Positions 7,164 through 15,032 of a DNA stretch of 30,380 nucleotides are shown piece by piece. The stretch's first letter is position 1, and each line of letters starts with the position of its first letter. The notes beneath the pieces were generated by a model, which saw only the letters and a program-made list of their open reading frames with translations, did not search any database and was not told the DNA's origin. Source of the DNA: CAZYWA01 sp964650975 [NCBI: uncultured bacterium] (GTDB taxonomy: Bacteria > JADJOY01); assembly GCA_964650975.1 (NCBI GenBank), contig CAZYWA010000017.1:1-30380 (forward strand). The letters are read 5' to 3'. Both the position numbers and the translations under genes were made by a program.

Positions 7164-8978
7164 CTATGGCCCCGTGAACGAAACGATGCCGGTACCCGAG
7201 GTCCCCGACGCGGTGTCCGCCGCGATCACGTTGAAGGACGAGGTCCCGGTCACCTGGCTGTAAACGTGCGCAACGGTCGCAGTACCGGTCGGATCGGTCG
7301 GCTGCGTCACGACAGGCGTGTTGTCTCCGAAGTTGAACGCCACCTGTCGATTTCCCGCGCCGGACCCGTTCCCACCGGTGACCACCAGGATTGCCTGGAC
7401 GAGCACATTGGCGTCAGTTGGGCTTGAGGTGAGCGTGATGACTTGCGACGGCACCGTAACGGTCACGGTCTCCGGTGGCGTCGGGGTGAAAGTAAACGTG
7501 ATGGTGCCGGTACCCGTCACGTTCGAGGCCAGATCCACTGCGGTCAGGCCAAATACGTCGGACCCGCCAGTATCAGGAAACGTCGGGTTGAACGTGTGTG
7601 TGAACTGAGCGAGGCCCGTGACGTCGGTAGTGGCGAATCCGTTGGGAGACAGATCGCCAAAGTCCATGCTCACCCGGCGCCCGGACTGCGCACCGTTGGT
7701 GGTGGTCACATTGACCTTGATCACGAAGACCGTGGACGGGTCAGGTGGATCTGGCTCATCAAAGGTGGCTGAGCCCACGCCCACCTGGACGCCCTCGTCT
7801 CCTGACGTGGGCACCGTCAGCTCGTCGAATGCTTGCGCCCGGCTGACATCGTCCACCGCGACGATGTCGATGGCCTGCCCGGGAATCAAGGCTGCCGACT
7901 CCGAGCTAGAGATCGACAGGGTCGAGTCACCGCCCCCCGTGCCTCCGGCAGCCAAGAGCAGCGGGTTGGGAGCGATCGTTCCGACCGGAGTCGAGAAGCT
8001 GATGTGGTGATCCACCTTCGGGCTCGTGGTCGGGTTGCCCGCGCTGGTGTCCTCGATCTGAACGTGAAGGTCTATCTCCTGCGCGGAGCCGTCCGGCAGA
8101 ACGTTTTTCGGCTGCGCGTTCAGCGTGAGCTTCGTTTCCGTGGTGAAGTCCCCCACCAGGAAAGTGCAAGGCACCGGCAGAGCGCCTGCAACGGTCATGA
8201 TGGCATTGGCGGTCTGCCCGTTGTCGTCGGTGGAAAGGCGCAACTCTTGGTCGCTGATACCTGCATTGTCCGTGCTGTCGTTCGAGTGGTTGTTGAGCGT
8301 CCGGTCCCAGACGCCGACTGTCGTGGTGTAGTAGACGCGAACGTCTTCAACGGGGAGTGGTGCGGCGTTACCTGGCTGGGGAGCGCTCGCCATGACTGCG
8401 ATCTGTTTCTTCGCCGGCAAGTCGCCCGACCCGACCGAATCGGGGCAGGTGAGCAGTGTCAGAACCACGCCTGGGAAGGTCTCGCCGAAGGTAAAGTGGA
8501 CTTCTTCGGAAGCAGCGAGACCCAGTTGGCCCCCGGTGGTCACGTTGATGAACCCCGTCGTCGGCGTGAAGCCCGAGCGAAAGACGCAGTCGGCGCTCCC
8601 GTCGGTTCCGGTGAACGTGTCGCAGACCGTGGGGAATAGGCTCGCAGGGGTGCCCGCCACGACCTTTGGAACCGTAATCCAGGTCACGTCGCCGACGGTG
8701 GAGCTGAACTCCACCGCCTCCCCAACGACGGCGATGCCGCGCGCATCCGTCACCGTCGCGTGCGCCGTCACGAGGGTCGTACCGTCGGCCGGGATCTGCG
8801 TTTGATCGACGAAGAGGGTCGCCGACCCGACCGGTGGCGGCGGGATGTTGGGCCCGCCCGGCGGCGTCGGACCTCGATTGTTGTCCACGCCCCCTTGGCA
8901 GGCGGCGGCTGCGATCAGCAACGCCGGCAACATCCGCCTGGCGCGTGCGAGAAGCTGGATGGTCAGCGGGGACTTCAT
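7164..8978 (-). CDS. Ig/PKD-domain lipoprotein in the pil operon, function unknown
   Basis: A 604-residue exported protein. It has a basic N-terminus, a hydrophobic stretch LPALLIAAAAC and a lipobox cysteine at position 27, so it should be lipid-anchored. A Pro/Gly-rich spacer follows. A bacterial Ig-like (Big_1/invasin-type) domain lies at about residues 46-165 (PADGTTLVTAHATVTDARGI). Two less clear beta-sandwich regions come next, then two PKD-like modules at about 435-505 (MDFGDLSPNG) and 520-604 (FNFGDNTPVV). It is rich in Thr, Val and Gly and has few Lys, as in secreted beta proteins. The ATG at 8978 is preceded by AGGAGG at 8 nt. Upstream in-frame codons lack these signals. It lies 50 nt after the other lipoprotein gene and ends before the operon hairpin. 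A role in adhesion or in stabilising the secretin is conceivable but unproven. Confidence 0.85.
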   Translation of the reverse strand: MKSPLTIQLLARARRMLPALLIAAAACQGGVDNNRGPTPPGGPNIPPPPVGSATLFVDQTQIPADGTTLVTAHATVTDARGIAVVGEAVEFSSTVGDVTWITVPKVVAGTPASLFPTVCDTFTGTDGSADCVFRSGFTPTTGFINVTTGGQLGLAASEEVHFTFGETFPGVVLTLLTCPDSVGSGDLPAKKQIAVMASAPQPGNAAPLPVEDVRVYYTTTVGVWDRTLNNHSNDSTDNAGISDQELRLSTDDNGQTANAIMTVAGALPVPCTFLVGDFTTETKLTLNAQPKNVLPDGSAQEIDLHVQIEDTSAGNPTTSPKVDHHISFSTPVGTIAPNPLLLAAGGTGGGDSTLSISSSESAALIPGQAIDIVAVDDVSRAQAFDELTVPTSGDEGVQVGVGSATFDEPDPPDPSTVFVIKVNVTTTNGAQSGRRVSMDFGDLSPNGFATTDVTGLAQFTHTFNPTFPDTGGSDVFGLTAVDLASNVTGTGTITFTFTPTPPETVTVTVPSQVITLTSSPTDANVLVQAILVVTGGNGSGAGNRQVAFNFGDNTPVVTQPTDPTGTATVAHVYSQVTGTSSFNVIAADTASGTSGTGIVSFTGP

Positions 8979-9028
8979 TCGCGGTTCCTCCTGGCGGGAG
9001 ATCCGGATGACAGCTGATTGAAGGACGC

Positions 9029-9634
9029 TCAGAAAACCTGGATGTCGATGTCGCCGTGAGTGCGAATGTCCTGGCCTCCGCCGGTCACGGCTTCGTACGT
9101 CACGCGCGCGGTCATGTAGAACGGCGTCTGCGGGAAGGACAGCGGATCCTGCACCATGGCGACGGTGTCGCGCGGCTCGAGCAGCTGGAACGAGCGGCAC
9201 ACGTCACCGCCTGGCGTCAGTCGGTCCGCGATGTCGTAATCCCGGGGCGGAAGCTGACCGAGCGGCAGGGTGTACTCGAGGTGGAGGTGCTGCCCGAGGA
9301 TCACCAACCCCTGGGTAACGGGCACCGGGTTTCCGGTCGCGCCCTGCCCGCCGGTGATCGGGATCGGCACGCCGGTGGCGTGATTCGTGACCTTGAGGTT
9401 CACGAAGCAGATCGCCCCCTCGGAACAGTTGGTCGCGACGCCCGCGGAATCCACGACGGGCTCTGTGAAGACCTCAGCCCAGGCAAGGCCAGTCCCACAC
9501 GACACATCCTGGAAGAAGCCATCGAAGGACAGTGTCTGATCGAAGTCGTTCTTGCTGATGTTCCCGCAGCCGGCCGCTCCCATGGTCAGGACCGCGCCGA
9601 GCGCCAGCAGCCTTCGAATTCCGTTTCGGGTCAT
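9029..9634 (-). CDS. Small lipoprotein in the pil operon, function unknown
   Basis: A 201-residue protein with a clear lipoprotein signal, MTRNGIRRLLALGAVLTMGAAGC, the lipobox cysteine being residue 23. The mature part is predicted to be mostly beta strand (for example ICFVNLKVTNHATGVPIPI and LHLEYTLPLGQLPPRDYDI). It has four further cysteines that could form disulfides. I do not recognise the family. The start is the ATG at 9634 with GGAGGAAGCA just upstream; a longer in-frame version would add residues ahead of the signal peptide. It lies 49 nt after aroB and 50 nt before the Ig/PKD lipoprotein gene, so all three are probably on the pilM transcript. Both lipoproteins might act together at the outer membrane. 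Confidence 0.82.
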   Translation of the reverse strand: MTRNGIRRLLALGAVLTMGAAGCGNISKNDFDQTLSFDGFFQDVSCGTGLAWAEVFTEPVVDSAGVATNCSEGAICFVNLKVTNHATGVPIPITGGQGATGNPVPVTQGLVILGQHLHLEYTLPLGQLPPRDYDIADRLTPGGDVCRSFQLLEPRDTVAMVQDPLSFPQTPFYMTARVTYEAVTGGGQDIRTHGDIDIQVF

Positions 9635-9683
9635 TGCTTCCTCCGGGATGACCTGGGTCGATGCTATTCCGCTGTCCCGATCG

Positions 9684-10799
9684 CTAGCAGGCCGCGGCAG
9701 CGAGCTCACCGGCCAGGGTTTCGATTGGAATCCACTCTAACCGCGTGGCCCCGATCCCGATGGGCGCCACGAAACGAAGACTCTCCCCAATGACTTTCTT
9801 GTCGCGCCCCAGCGCACCGGCGATCTGCCGCGCCGAAAGATCCGTGCGACGGATGGGAAGACCGAGGCGTTCGAGCAAGGCGCAGATCCGATCTTTGCTG
9901 GAAGCCGCGAGCCACCCGCGCCCCGCCGCAAGGCGGGCGGACGCCGCGAGGCCGATCGCGACCGCCTCGCCGTGACGCAGGCCCCGGTAGCGGTCGATCT
10001 GCTCGAGCACGTGGGCGAGCGTGTGGCCGAGATTGAGCGTGGCGCGCTCGCCGCGCTCGTACGGGTCGCGCCCGACCACCGCCGCCTTGACCGAAACCGC
10101 GCGCCGCACGACCCACTGGAGCGTCGCCGTCGCACGCCGGCCGACCAAATCCGCGTCGGTCTCCAGCCGCCGGAAAAGCTCGGCGTCTCCCAGCACCGCC
10201 GACTTCACCACTTCGGCTAGCCCGGCGCGGTACTCGCGCTCCGGCAAGCTCTGGAGCGCGCTCATGTTCGCGAACACCGCCCGCGGGTGATGGAAGGCGC
10301 CGATCAAGTTCTTGCCGAGGCGGTGGTCGACTCCCGTCTTACCGCCGACCGACGAGTCGACTTGCGCGAGCAGCGTCGTGGGCACCTGAATCAAGGGGAT
10401 CCCTCGCAGGTAGGTTGCCGCGACGAAGCCGCCGAGATCTCCCACGACGCCACCGCCCAGCGCGACGAGCGGCACGGTGCGGTCGACCCGCGCCCGGACC
10501 AGCGCATCCCAGAGCCGCTCCACCTGTCCAACGGATTTCGACGGCTCGCCCGCCGGCACACGCAGCCGCAGCACGCTTCGGCCCGCCCTCGCGAGCTCGC
10601 CCGCCACCGCCGCGCCGTAGAGGCGGTCGACCTTGGAGTCGGCGAGCAGCACTGCGCGCCCGCCCGGGGCAACCACTCCGACCAGCGCGCCAAGGCGCCT
10701 GAATCCGCCCACGACGAAATGGACCGAATACGGGCTCGCCCCGTCAGGGTGCACGACCAGCGACGTTCCGCGCCGCGCGCGGTCCTGAGTACGGGGCAT
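9684..10799 (-). CDS. aroB: 3-dehydroquinate synthase
   Basis: AroB converts DAHP to 3-dehydroquinate using NAD+ and a divalent metal, the second step of the shikimate pathway, in the cytoplasm. The 371-residue protein shows the family signatures GGGVVGDLGGFVAATYLRG, PTTLLAQVDSSVGGKTGVDH and LGKNLIGAFHHP at about residues 115-175. The metal-site region NLGHTLAHVLEQ and RHGEAVAIGLAAS lies near residues 250-280. Length and motif order are normal, so it should be active. No clear ribosome binding site precedes the ATG at 10799, 67 nt after pilQ; a slightly different start is possible. In many proteobacteria pilQ is followed by aroK then aroB. Here aroK is absent from the position between them. 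Confidence 0.96.
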   Translation of the reverse strand: MPRTQDRARRGTSLVVHPDGASPYSVHFVVGGFRRLGALVGVVAPGGRAVLLADSKVDRLYGAAVAGELARAGRSVLRLRVPAGEPSKSVGQVERLWDALVRARVDRTVPLVALGGGVVGDLGGFVAATYLRGIPLIQVPTTLLAQVDSSVGGKTGVDHRLGKNLIGAFHHPRAVFANMSALQSLPEREYRAGLAEVVKSAVLGDAELFRRLETDADLVGRRATATLQWVVRRAVSVKAAVVGRDPYERGERATLNLGHTLAHVLEQIDRYRGLRHGEAVAIGLAASARLAAGRGWLAASSKDRICALLERLGLPIRRTDLSARQIAGALGRDKKVIGESLRFVAPIGIGATRLEWIPIETLAGELAAAAC

Positions 10800-10866
10800 T
10801 GCTGGTCGACCATGTTGGCTTGGTTGCGATCCGCCTGGCGTCTCTCGTCGGCTCGATTCGCCGGGC

Positions 10867-13005
10867 TCAGCCCTCGACCCTCTTGATGACCGTGGGGGTG
10901 ATGAACACGATCAGCTCGTTCTTCTGCTCACTTTCGCCGTTCTTGCGGAAGAACACACCGAGCACCGGGATGTCATTGAGCCACGGCACGCCCGAGCGGT
11001 TGATGTCGGTCGAGATCTGGAAGATGCCGCCGATCACGGCCGTCTGGCCGTTCCGGATCAGCACCTCGGTCTCCGCCGACTTGCGCGCGACGAGCGGATT
11101 CCCTTCGACCGTCTGCGAGAAGTCCGGCGTGTCGTTGTTCACCTTGATCTTCATGATGATGCTCTCGTCGGGGGTGATGTGGGGAGTCACCGCCAACTCG
11201 AGCTTCGCTTCCTGGAAGGACACCTGGGCGCCCTGCTCCGACACCGTACGGAACGGGATGTCGAAGCCCTGCTCGATCTTCGCTTCCTTGTTGTCGATGG
11301 TGATGATGCGCGGGCTGGAGATCAGCCGGCCGTGGCCGCTGTCTTCGAGTGCCGAGATGATCAGATCGAGCGTGAAGGTGTCGTCGATGCTCTGCAGACT
11401 GAGGCCGAGCACACCGCCGGAGTCCGTCGACACGGGCGCGGGCAGGTTGACAATGAGCGGATTGCCGCTGGGTCCGGAAACCAGCGACGTCAGACCCTGC
11501 TGGCCTCCCGTCTGTCCCTTGCCGGTCGGGAAGCCGCCCACGGTGACCGTATTCGGGAACCGCAGACCCGTCGGATTCCCGGTCTCCGGGCTCGCGACGT
11601 AACCGGTGCCCCACTGGATACCGAGGTTACGGCTGAAATTGAGAGTGGCTTCCACGATCCGCGCTTCGATCAGCACCTGCGGCGTCGGCGTGTCGAGGCT
11701 CCGCACCAGATCGGTCATCACCTCGACCACCCGGTCCGTGTCCTTGATGATGAGCGAGTTGGTTCGCTCATCGACGTCGATCGACGCGTCCTCTCGCTTG
11801 CTCGCCACCTGCTGCAGCTTCGCCAGCAAGTCCTTCGCGGTCGCAAAGTTGACCGGGATGATCTTCAGGATGACCGAGTCGAGCTTGCCCTGACGTTCCT
11901 GCGAACGGAGCCGGGCTTCCTGCTCTTTCTCCAGGACGTCGAGCGGGGCGATCCGGATGATGTTGCCCTCGCGCTCCTTGCCCAGATTCTTGGTCTTGAG
12001 AATCAGGTCGAGCACCTGATCCCACGGAATGTCCTTGAGCTTGATGGTGATTCGTCCGGTGACCTGGTCCGAAATGATCAGGTTCAGTCCGGAAATCTCG
12101 GAGATGAGCCGGAGGATGTTCTGGATTTCCGCGTCCTGCACGTCGATGGAGATGCGCTCCCCGACGTACTTGCTGGGCGGCTGGAAGAAGCCGGTCACCG
12201 ACTGATTGGCGACGGCCGGAGTTGCCTCGGCGGTCGCGTCGGCGGCGGCGGGCTTCGCCGTCGTGCCATCGAGGTCGCTGAGCACCGGCTGGACCGCCGG
12301 CCCATGACGAGAGACGCTCTTCGCCGCGGGAGCGACGGGATTCGCGTCGGCGGGCGCCGGAAGGGCGACTGCAACCGCCGTGTCCGGCTTGGCGGGAGCA
12401 CGCTCGGGTGCAGCGGCAACCGGCGCGGCTGGGCTGGGCTCCGGTGCCGCGGCGGCCGCGGCGGGATGGGCGGTCTCGGCTGCCGCGGCAACCGCGTCAG
12501 CAGGCGCCTCGACGATCAGGTCGAATGCGCCACCGTTTCGCTCGAGATGGGCACGGGCACCGGCCGCGACGTCGACCACGACTCGCACGTCACGCCCGTC
12601 GTCAGCCAGCGACCGAAACACGTCCAGCCGTCGAATCGGACCGGCGGTGCTGGGTTCGGCTCGCCCCTCGGCCGCATGGGCCAAGCCGACGTTGACGAAG
12701 TTGAGCGCCACGGTCCCGTCGCCGAGATCGAAGAGGTCGCCGGCGACGTCGCCGGAGCCTCGCACGGTCAGCACGGCGCGAGTCCCGTCTTGCCGAAGCG
12801 CAACGGCCTCGATCTTCCCGGTGGGCGGCGGTGTGGCCTGCGGCGTGCCGTCGACGGACGATCCTGGACCCTCGGGTCCGGCCGCGCCAGCTCCGGTCTC
12901 CGCCAGAGAGGGAGAAACCCAGACGGCGAGACCAACGATGACGACCGGGATCCACCAGCCTCGCCGTGCCTGGCCGCGCGAGTCTCTCGGGTGCGCCTCG
13001 AGCAT
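10867..13005 (-). CDS. pilQ: Type IV pilus secretin PilQ
   Basis: PilQ forms the outer-membrane ring through which the pilus passes. The 712-residue precursor begins with a Sec signal (WWIPVVIVGLAVWVSPSLAETG). One AMIN-type peptidoglycan-binding domain lies at about residues 45-150 (KIEAVALRQDGTRAVLTVRG), then an Ala/Pro-rich linker. An STN/N0 domain follows from about 280 (ISIDVQDAEIQNILRLISEI), then an N1-type domain around 380-450 and the secretin core (VLIEARIVEATLNFSRNLGIQWG). The C-terminus DIPVLGVFFRKN...KNELIVFITPTV is diagnostic. I chose the ATG at 13005 for its GAAGGAG site and the signal peptide. A TTG at 13131 abuts the pilP stop but would add 42 residues ahead of the signal. The 122-nt gap from pilP holds several inverted repeats. 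Confidence 0.96.
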   Translation of the reverse strand: MLEAHPRDSRGQARRGWWIPVVIVGLAVWVSPSLAETGAGAAGPEGPGSSVDGTPQATPPPTGKIEAVALRQDGTRAVLTVRGSGDVAGDLFDLGDGTVALNFVNVGLAHAAEGRAEPSTAGPIRRLDVFRSLADDGRDVRVVVDVAAGARAHLERNGGAFDLIVEAPADAVAAAAETAHPAAAAAAPEPSPAAPVAAAPERAPAKPDTAVAVALPAPADANPVAPAAKSVSRHGPAVQPVLSDLDGTTAKPAAADATAEATPAVANQSVTGFFQPPSKYVGERISIDVQDAEIQNILRLISEISGLNLIISDQVTGRITIKLKDIPWDQVLDLILKTKNLGKEREGNIIRIAPLDVLEKEQEARLRSQERQGKLDSVILKIIPVNFATAKDLLAKLQQVASKREDASIDVDERTNSLIIKDTDRVVEVMTDLVRSLDTPTPQVLIEARIVEATLNFSRNLGIQWGTGYVASPETGNPTGLRFPNTVTVGGFPTGKGQTGGQQGLTSLVSGPSGNPLIVNLPAPVSTDSGGVLGLSLQSIDDTFTLDLIISALEDSGHGRLISSPRIITIDNKEAKIEQGFDIPFRTVSEQGAQVSFQEAKLELAVTPHITPDESIIMKIKVNNDTPDFSQTVEGNPLVARKSAETEVLIRNGQTAVIGGIFQISTDINRSGVPWLNDIPVLGVFFRKNGESEQKNELIVFITPTVIKRVEG

Positions 13006-13025
13006 GGGAGATTCTCCTTCTCCTT

Positions 13026-13094
13026 CTGAAGCTTCAGTGCGAGAACGTGCTTGCCTGTTCTCGCTCGATCGAGACAGCACGCACCGATGCGTGC
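13026..13094 (-). repeat. Cluster of inverted repeats in the pilP-pilQ gap
   Basis: Three perfect dyads occur within 70 bp: CTGAAGCTTCAG (13026-13037), GCGAGAAC-N10-GTTCTCGC (13039-13064) and GCACGC-N6-GCGTGC (13077-13094). In the pil mRNA they could form stem-loops just upstream of the pilQ ribosome binding site. None is followed by a U-tract, so they look more like mRNA processing, stability or translation elements than intrinsic terminators. Confidence 0.5.
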
Positions 13095-13127
13095 AAGCCA
13101 GGTCCAGACCGAGCGAGCGCCATGAGG

Positions 13128-13679
13128 TCAACTTTTCTGCGCGTCTTTCTCTTCCGGGTTCCGGAGCAGCAGCGGGATTTCCTGGCGACGTTCACCGCCC
13201 CGCTGATCCCGGTACGTCTCGACCACGATGATGCGGTCGTCTTCGATCCGCGCCACCTTGCCCTTCCACCGTCCGATCGTCGTGCCTAGCTCGATGATGT
13301 AGCCGCGGCCCGAAGCATCCTCGACCATCGCGCGTGGAGCGCCGGGCGTTTGAATCACGGCCGTGAGTTTCCACTCGACGACATCGAGCTCTTCGAGCGG
13401 GGTCGCCGGCGGCCCAACCGGCTGCGCTTCCGCAGCGGGATTCTCGGCGACCCGGTTCTCGAACATCTCCTGGGGCGGCCGGAACGGATCGCGCTTGCCG
13501 CCTGGATCGTACGTGTATTCCTCGAAGGTCTGCTCGTCGTCCACCGACGCGATCTTGGTTTCCGCCGGCTTTGACCCCGGCGCCGGGCTCGACGCCGACG
13601 TGTCACCACCACCGGACGAGCAGCGGACGCCGATCGCGGCGACCACGAGGCCAATCGAGGTGATCTTTTGCATTCGCAT
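13128..13679 (-). CDS. pilP: Type IV pilus lipoprotein PilP
   Basis: PilP is an inner-membrane lipoprotein that links the PilN/PilO pair to the periplasmic domains of PilQ. The 183-residue protein has a lipoprotein signal (MQKITSIGLVVAAIGVRCSS) with an Arg just before the cysteine, an atypical -1 residue. A flexible Ser/Pro linker follows, then the conserved YxxxxxRDPF motif (YTYDPGGKRDPFRPP) near residue 60. The C-terminal beta domain reads LEELDVVEWKLTAVIQT...MVEDASGRGYIIELGTTIG and is typical of PilP. Possible starts are GTG 13688, ATG 13679 and ATG 13673; all give a signal peptide, so the exact start is uncertain. It lies 65 nt after pilO. A 10-bp palindrome TGTCATGACA (13709-13718) lies in that gap. 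Confidence 0.93.
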   Translation of the reverse strand: MRMQKITSIGLVVAAIGVRCSSGGGDTSASSPAPGSKPAETKIASVDDEQTFEEYTYDPGGKRDPFRPPQEMFENRVAENPAAEAQPVGPPATPLEELDVVEWKLTAVIQTPGAPRAMVEDASGRGYIIELGTTIGRWKGKVARIEDDRIIVVETYRDQRGGERRQEIPLLLRNPEEKDAQKS

Positions 13680-13744
13680 ACGCGTCACCCGCTCTCGGGT
13701 TCACCCCATGTCATGACAGCCGAGCATCAGTCTCAGTTCTGCGG

Positions 13745-14329
13745 TCAACCCGCCCCAGCCTGAAGGAAGCGATAGGTCGTGATCTTGCCCTTGGCCGCTA
13801 GCGCCACGAAGCCGCCGGGCTGCTGCGCATCCGACTTGGTCACCGAGAGGTCCGTCAGGTTCACGATTCGATGGAGCTTCCCGAGCTTGTCCAGGAACAC
13901 GGCCAGCTGCGTGAACTCGCCCTTCACGTTGATGGACACCGGGACCTCTGCGTAGAACTCCTGCGGCACCTCCGGAAGCGGCTCGAAGACCTCGAGCTCG
14001 AGCCCGGACTGCTCGACCAGGTTCGACACGCTGAACAGGAGCTCCGGGATCTCTCGCTCGTTCGGCAGCATCTTCACGGCCTGAGCGAGCTTCGTGTCGA
14101 GCTTCTCGTATTCCTTCTTGAACGCGTCCAGGTTGGCCGCGATGATTTCCTTCTCGGCCTTCTCGTTGGTCAGCTTGTTGATCTCTTCGTCCTTCGCCTG
14201 GATCTCGCCGCGCTTTGGCACGTAGCTCAGGTAGAGGTAGGCCCCCAGAATCGCCACGATCACGATCGCGAGGGCGATCAGCTTCTTCTGAAACGGAAGC
14301 TCGACGAGCGTTTCAGCAGACAGAGCCAT
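13745..14329 (-). CDS. pilO: Type IV pilus inner-membrane protein PilO
   Basis: PilO heterodimerises with PilN to form the periplasmic part of the alignment complex that joins the motor platform to PilP and PilQ. The 194 residues show the family layout: a short cytoplasmic N-terminus, one transmembrane helix at about residues 17-36 (LIALAIVIVAILGAYLYLSY), a periplasmic coiled coil (residues about 40-95, EINKLTNEKAEKEI) and a ferredoxin-like C-terminal domain (GLELEVFEPLPEVPQEFYAEVPVSINVKG region). A GGAGG site precedes the ATG at 14329. It sits 42 nt after pilN in the conserved pilMNOPQ order. Confidence 0.95.
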   Translation of the reverse strand: MALSAETLVELPFQKKLIALAIVIVAILGAYLYLSYVPKRGEIQAKDEEINKLTNEKAEKEIIAANLDAFKKEYEKLDTKLAQAVKMLPNEREIPELLFSVSNLVEQSGLELEVFEPLPEVPQEFYAEVPVSINVKGEFTQLAVFLDKLGKLHRIVNLTDLSVTKSDAQQPGGFVALAAKGKITTYRFLQAGAG

Positions 14330-14371
14330 GGATCCTCCACCTCGACCGCGAATCAGACGCCCGCGACACGA

Positions 14372-14983
14372 TCAATCCGCGTCCTTCCCGGCCTTCTTGG
14401 GCGCCGCCGCGGCCGGCTTCGCAGCCGGGGCGGCCTTGGGCGCCGAGATGGTCGACTGAGCGCTGATCTCGAAATTGCGGATCTTCTTCTTGTTGATCTC
14501 GACGGGCTTGATGTAGAGCAGCTCGACCGCCTGGAAGTAGGGTGACGCCTCGAGCTTCTGCAGGAACTGCGAGATGCTCTCGTCGTCCAGCCCGTTGCCG
14601 GTGATCCGGAGCTGGCCGTTGTCTTCCTTGTAACCGGTCAACCAGACCTCCTCGGGGACCTTCATGCTCAGGTCGTCGAGGATCCGGACCGGACCGGTCT
14701 TCTGCTTGCGAAGCTGCTCGATGATGCCGATCTTCTGCCGCAGCTTTTCCTGCTTCGCCTTGAAGGCGTCGACTTCCTTGACCTTCTTCTGCAGCTCTTC
14801 GATTTCCGTATTGAGCTTGGTGATCTGATCCTGGCGCTGCTGCAGCTTCGCGGCCTGCGCAGTGCTCAGGAAGATGATCACCGCGGCCACGGCGACCAAG
14901 GCCACGACCGAGATGATCACGAACTCTCGGTTCTTGGTGTCTCTCTTGACCGCCTTGGCTGGCAGCAGGTTGATCTTGATCAT
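14372..14983 (-). CDS. pilN: Type IV pilus inner-membrane protein PilN
   Basis: PilN anchors cytoplasmic PilM to the membrane complex. The 203-residue protein starts with IKINLLP at residues 2-8, the conserved peptide that inserts into PilM. A transmembrane helix follows at about residues 22-41 (FVIISVVALVAVAAVIIFLS), then a periplasmic coiled coil (about 45-90) and a ferredoxin-like domain (VPEEVWLTGYKEDNGQLRITG, SQFLQKLEASPYFQAVELL). An unusual Ala/Pro/Lys-rich tail (about residues 178-203) extends past the usual end; its role is unknown. A GGAG site lies upstream of the ATG at 14983, 49 nt after pilM. Confidence 0.95.
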   Translation of the reverse strand: MIKINLLPAKAVKRDTKNREFVIISVVALVAVAAVIIFLSTAQAAKLQQRQDQITKLNTEIEELQKKVKEVDAFKAKQEKLRQKIGIIEQLRKQKTGPVRILDDLSMKVPEEVWLTGYKEDNGQLRITGNGLDDESISQFLQKLEASPYFQAVELLYIKPVEINKKKIRNFEISAQSTISAPKAAPAAKPAAAAPKKAGKDAD

Positions 14984-15032
14984 CGGACGCTCTCCGCAGA
15001 TCGATTCGAAGCGGGACTTCGGAGCTCGACAC

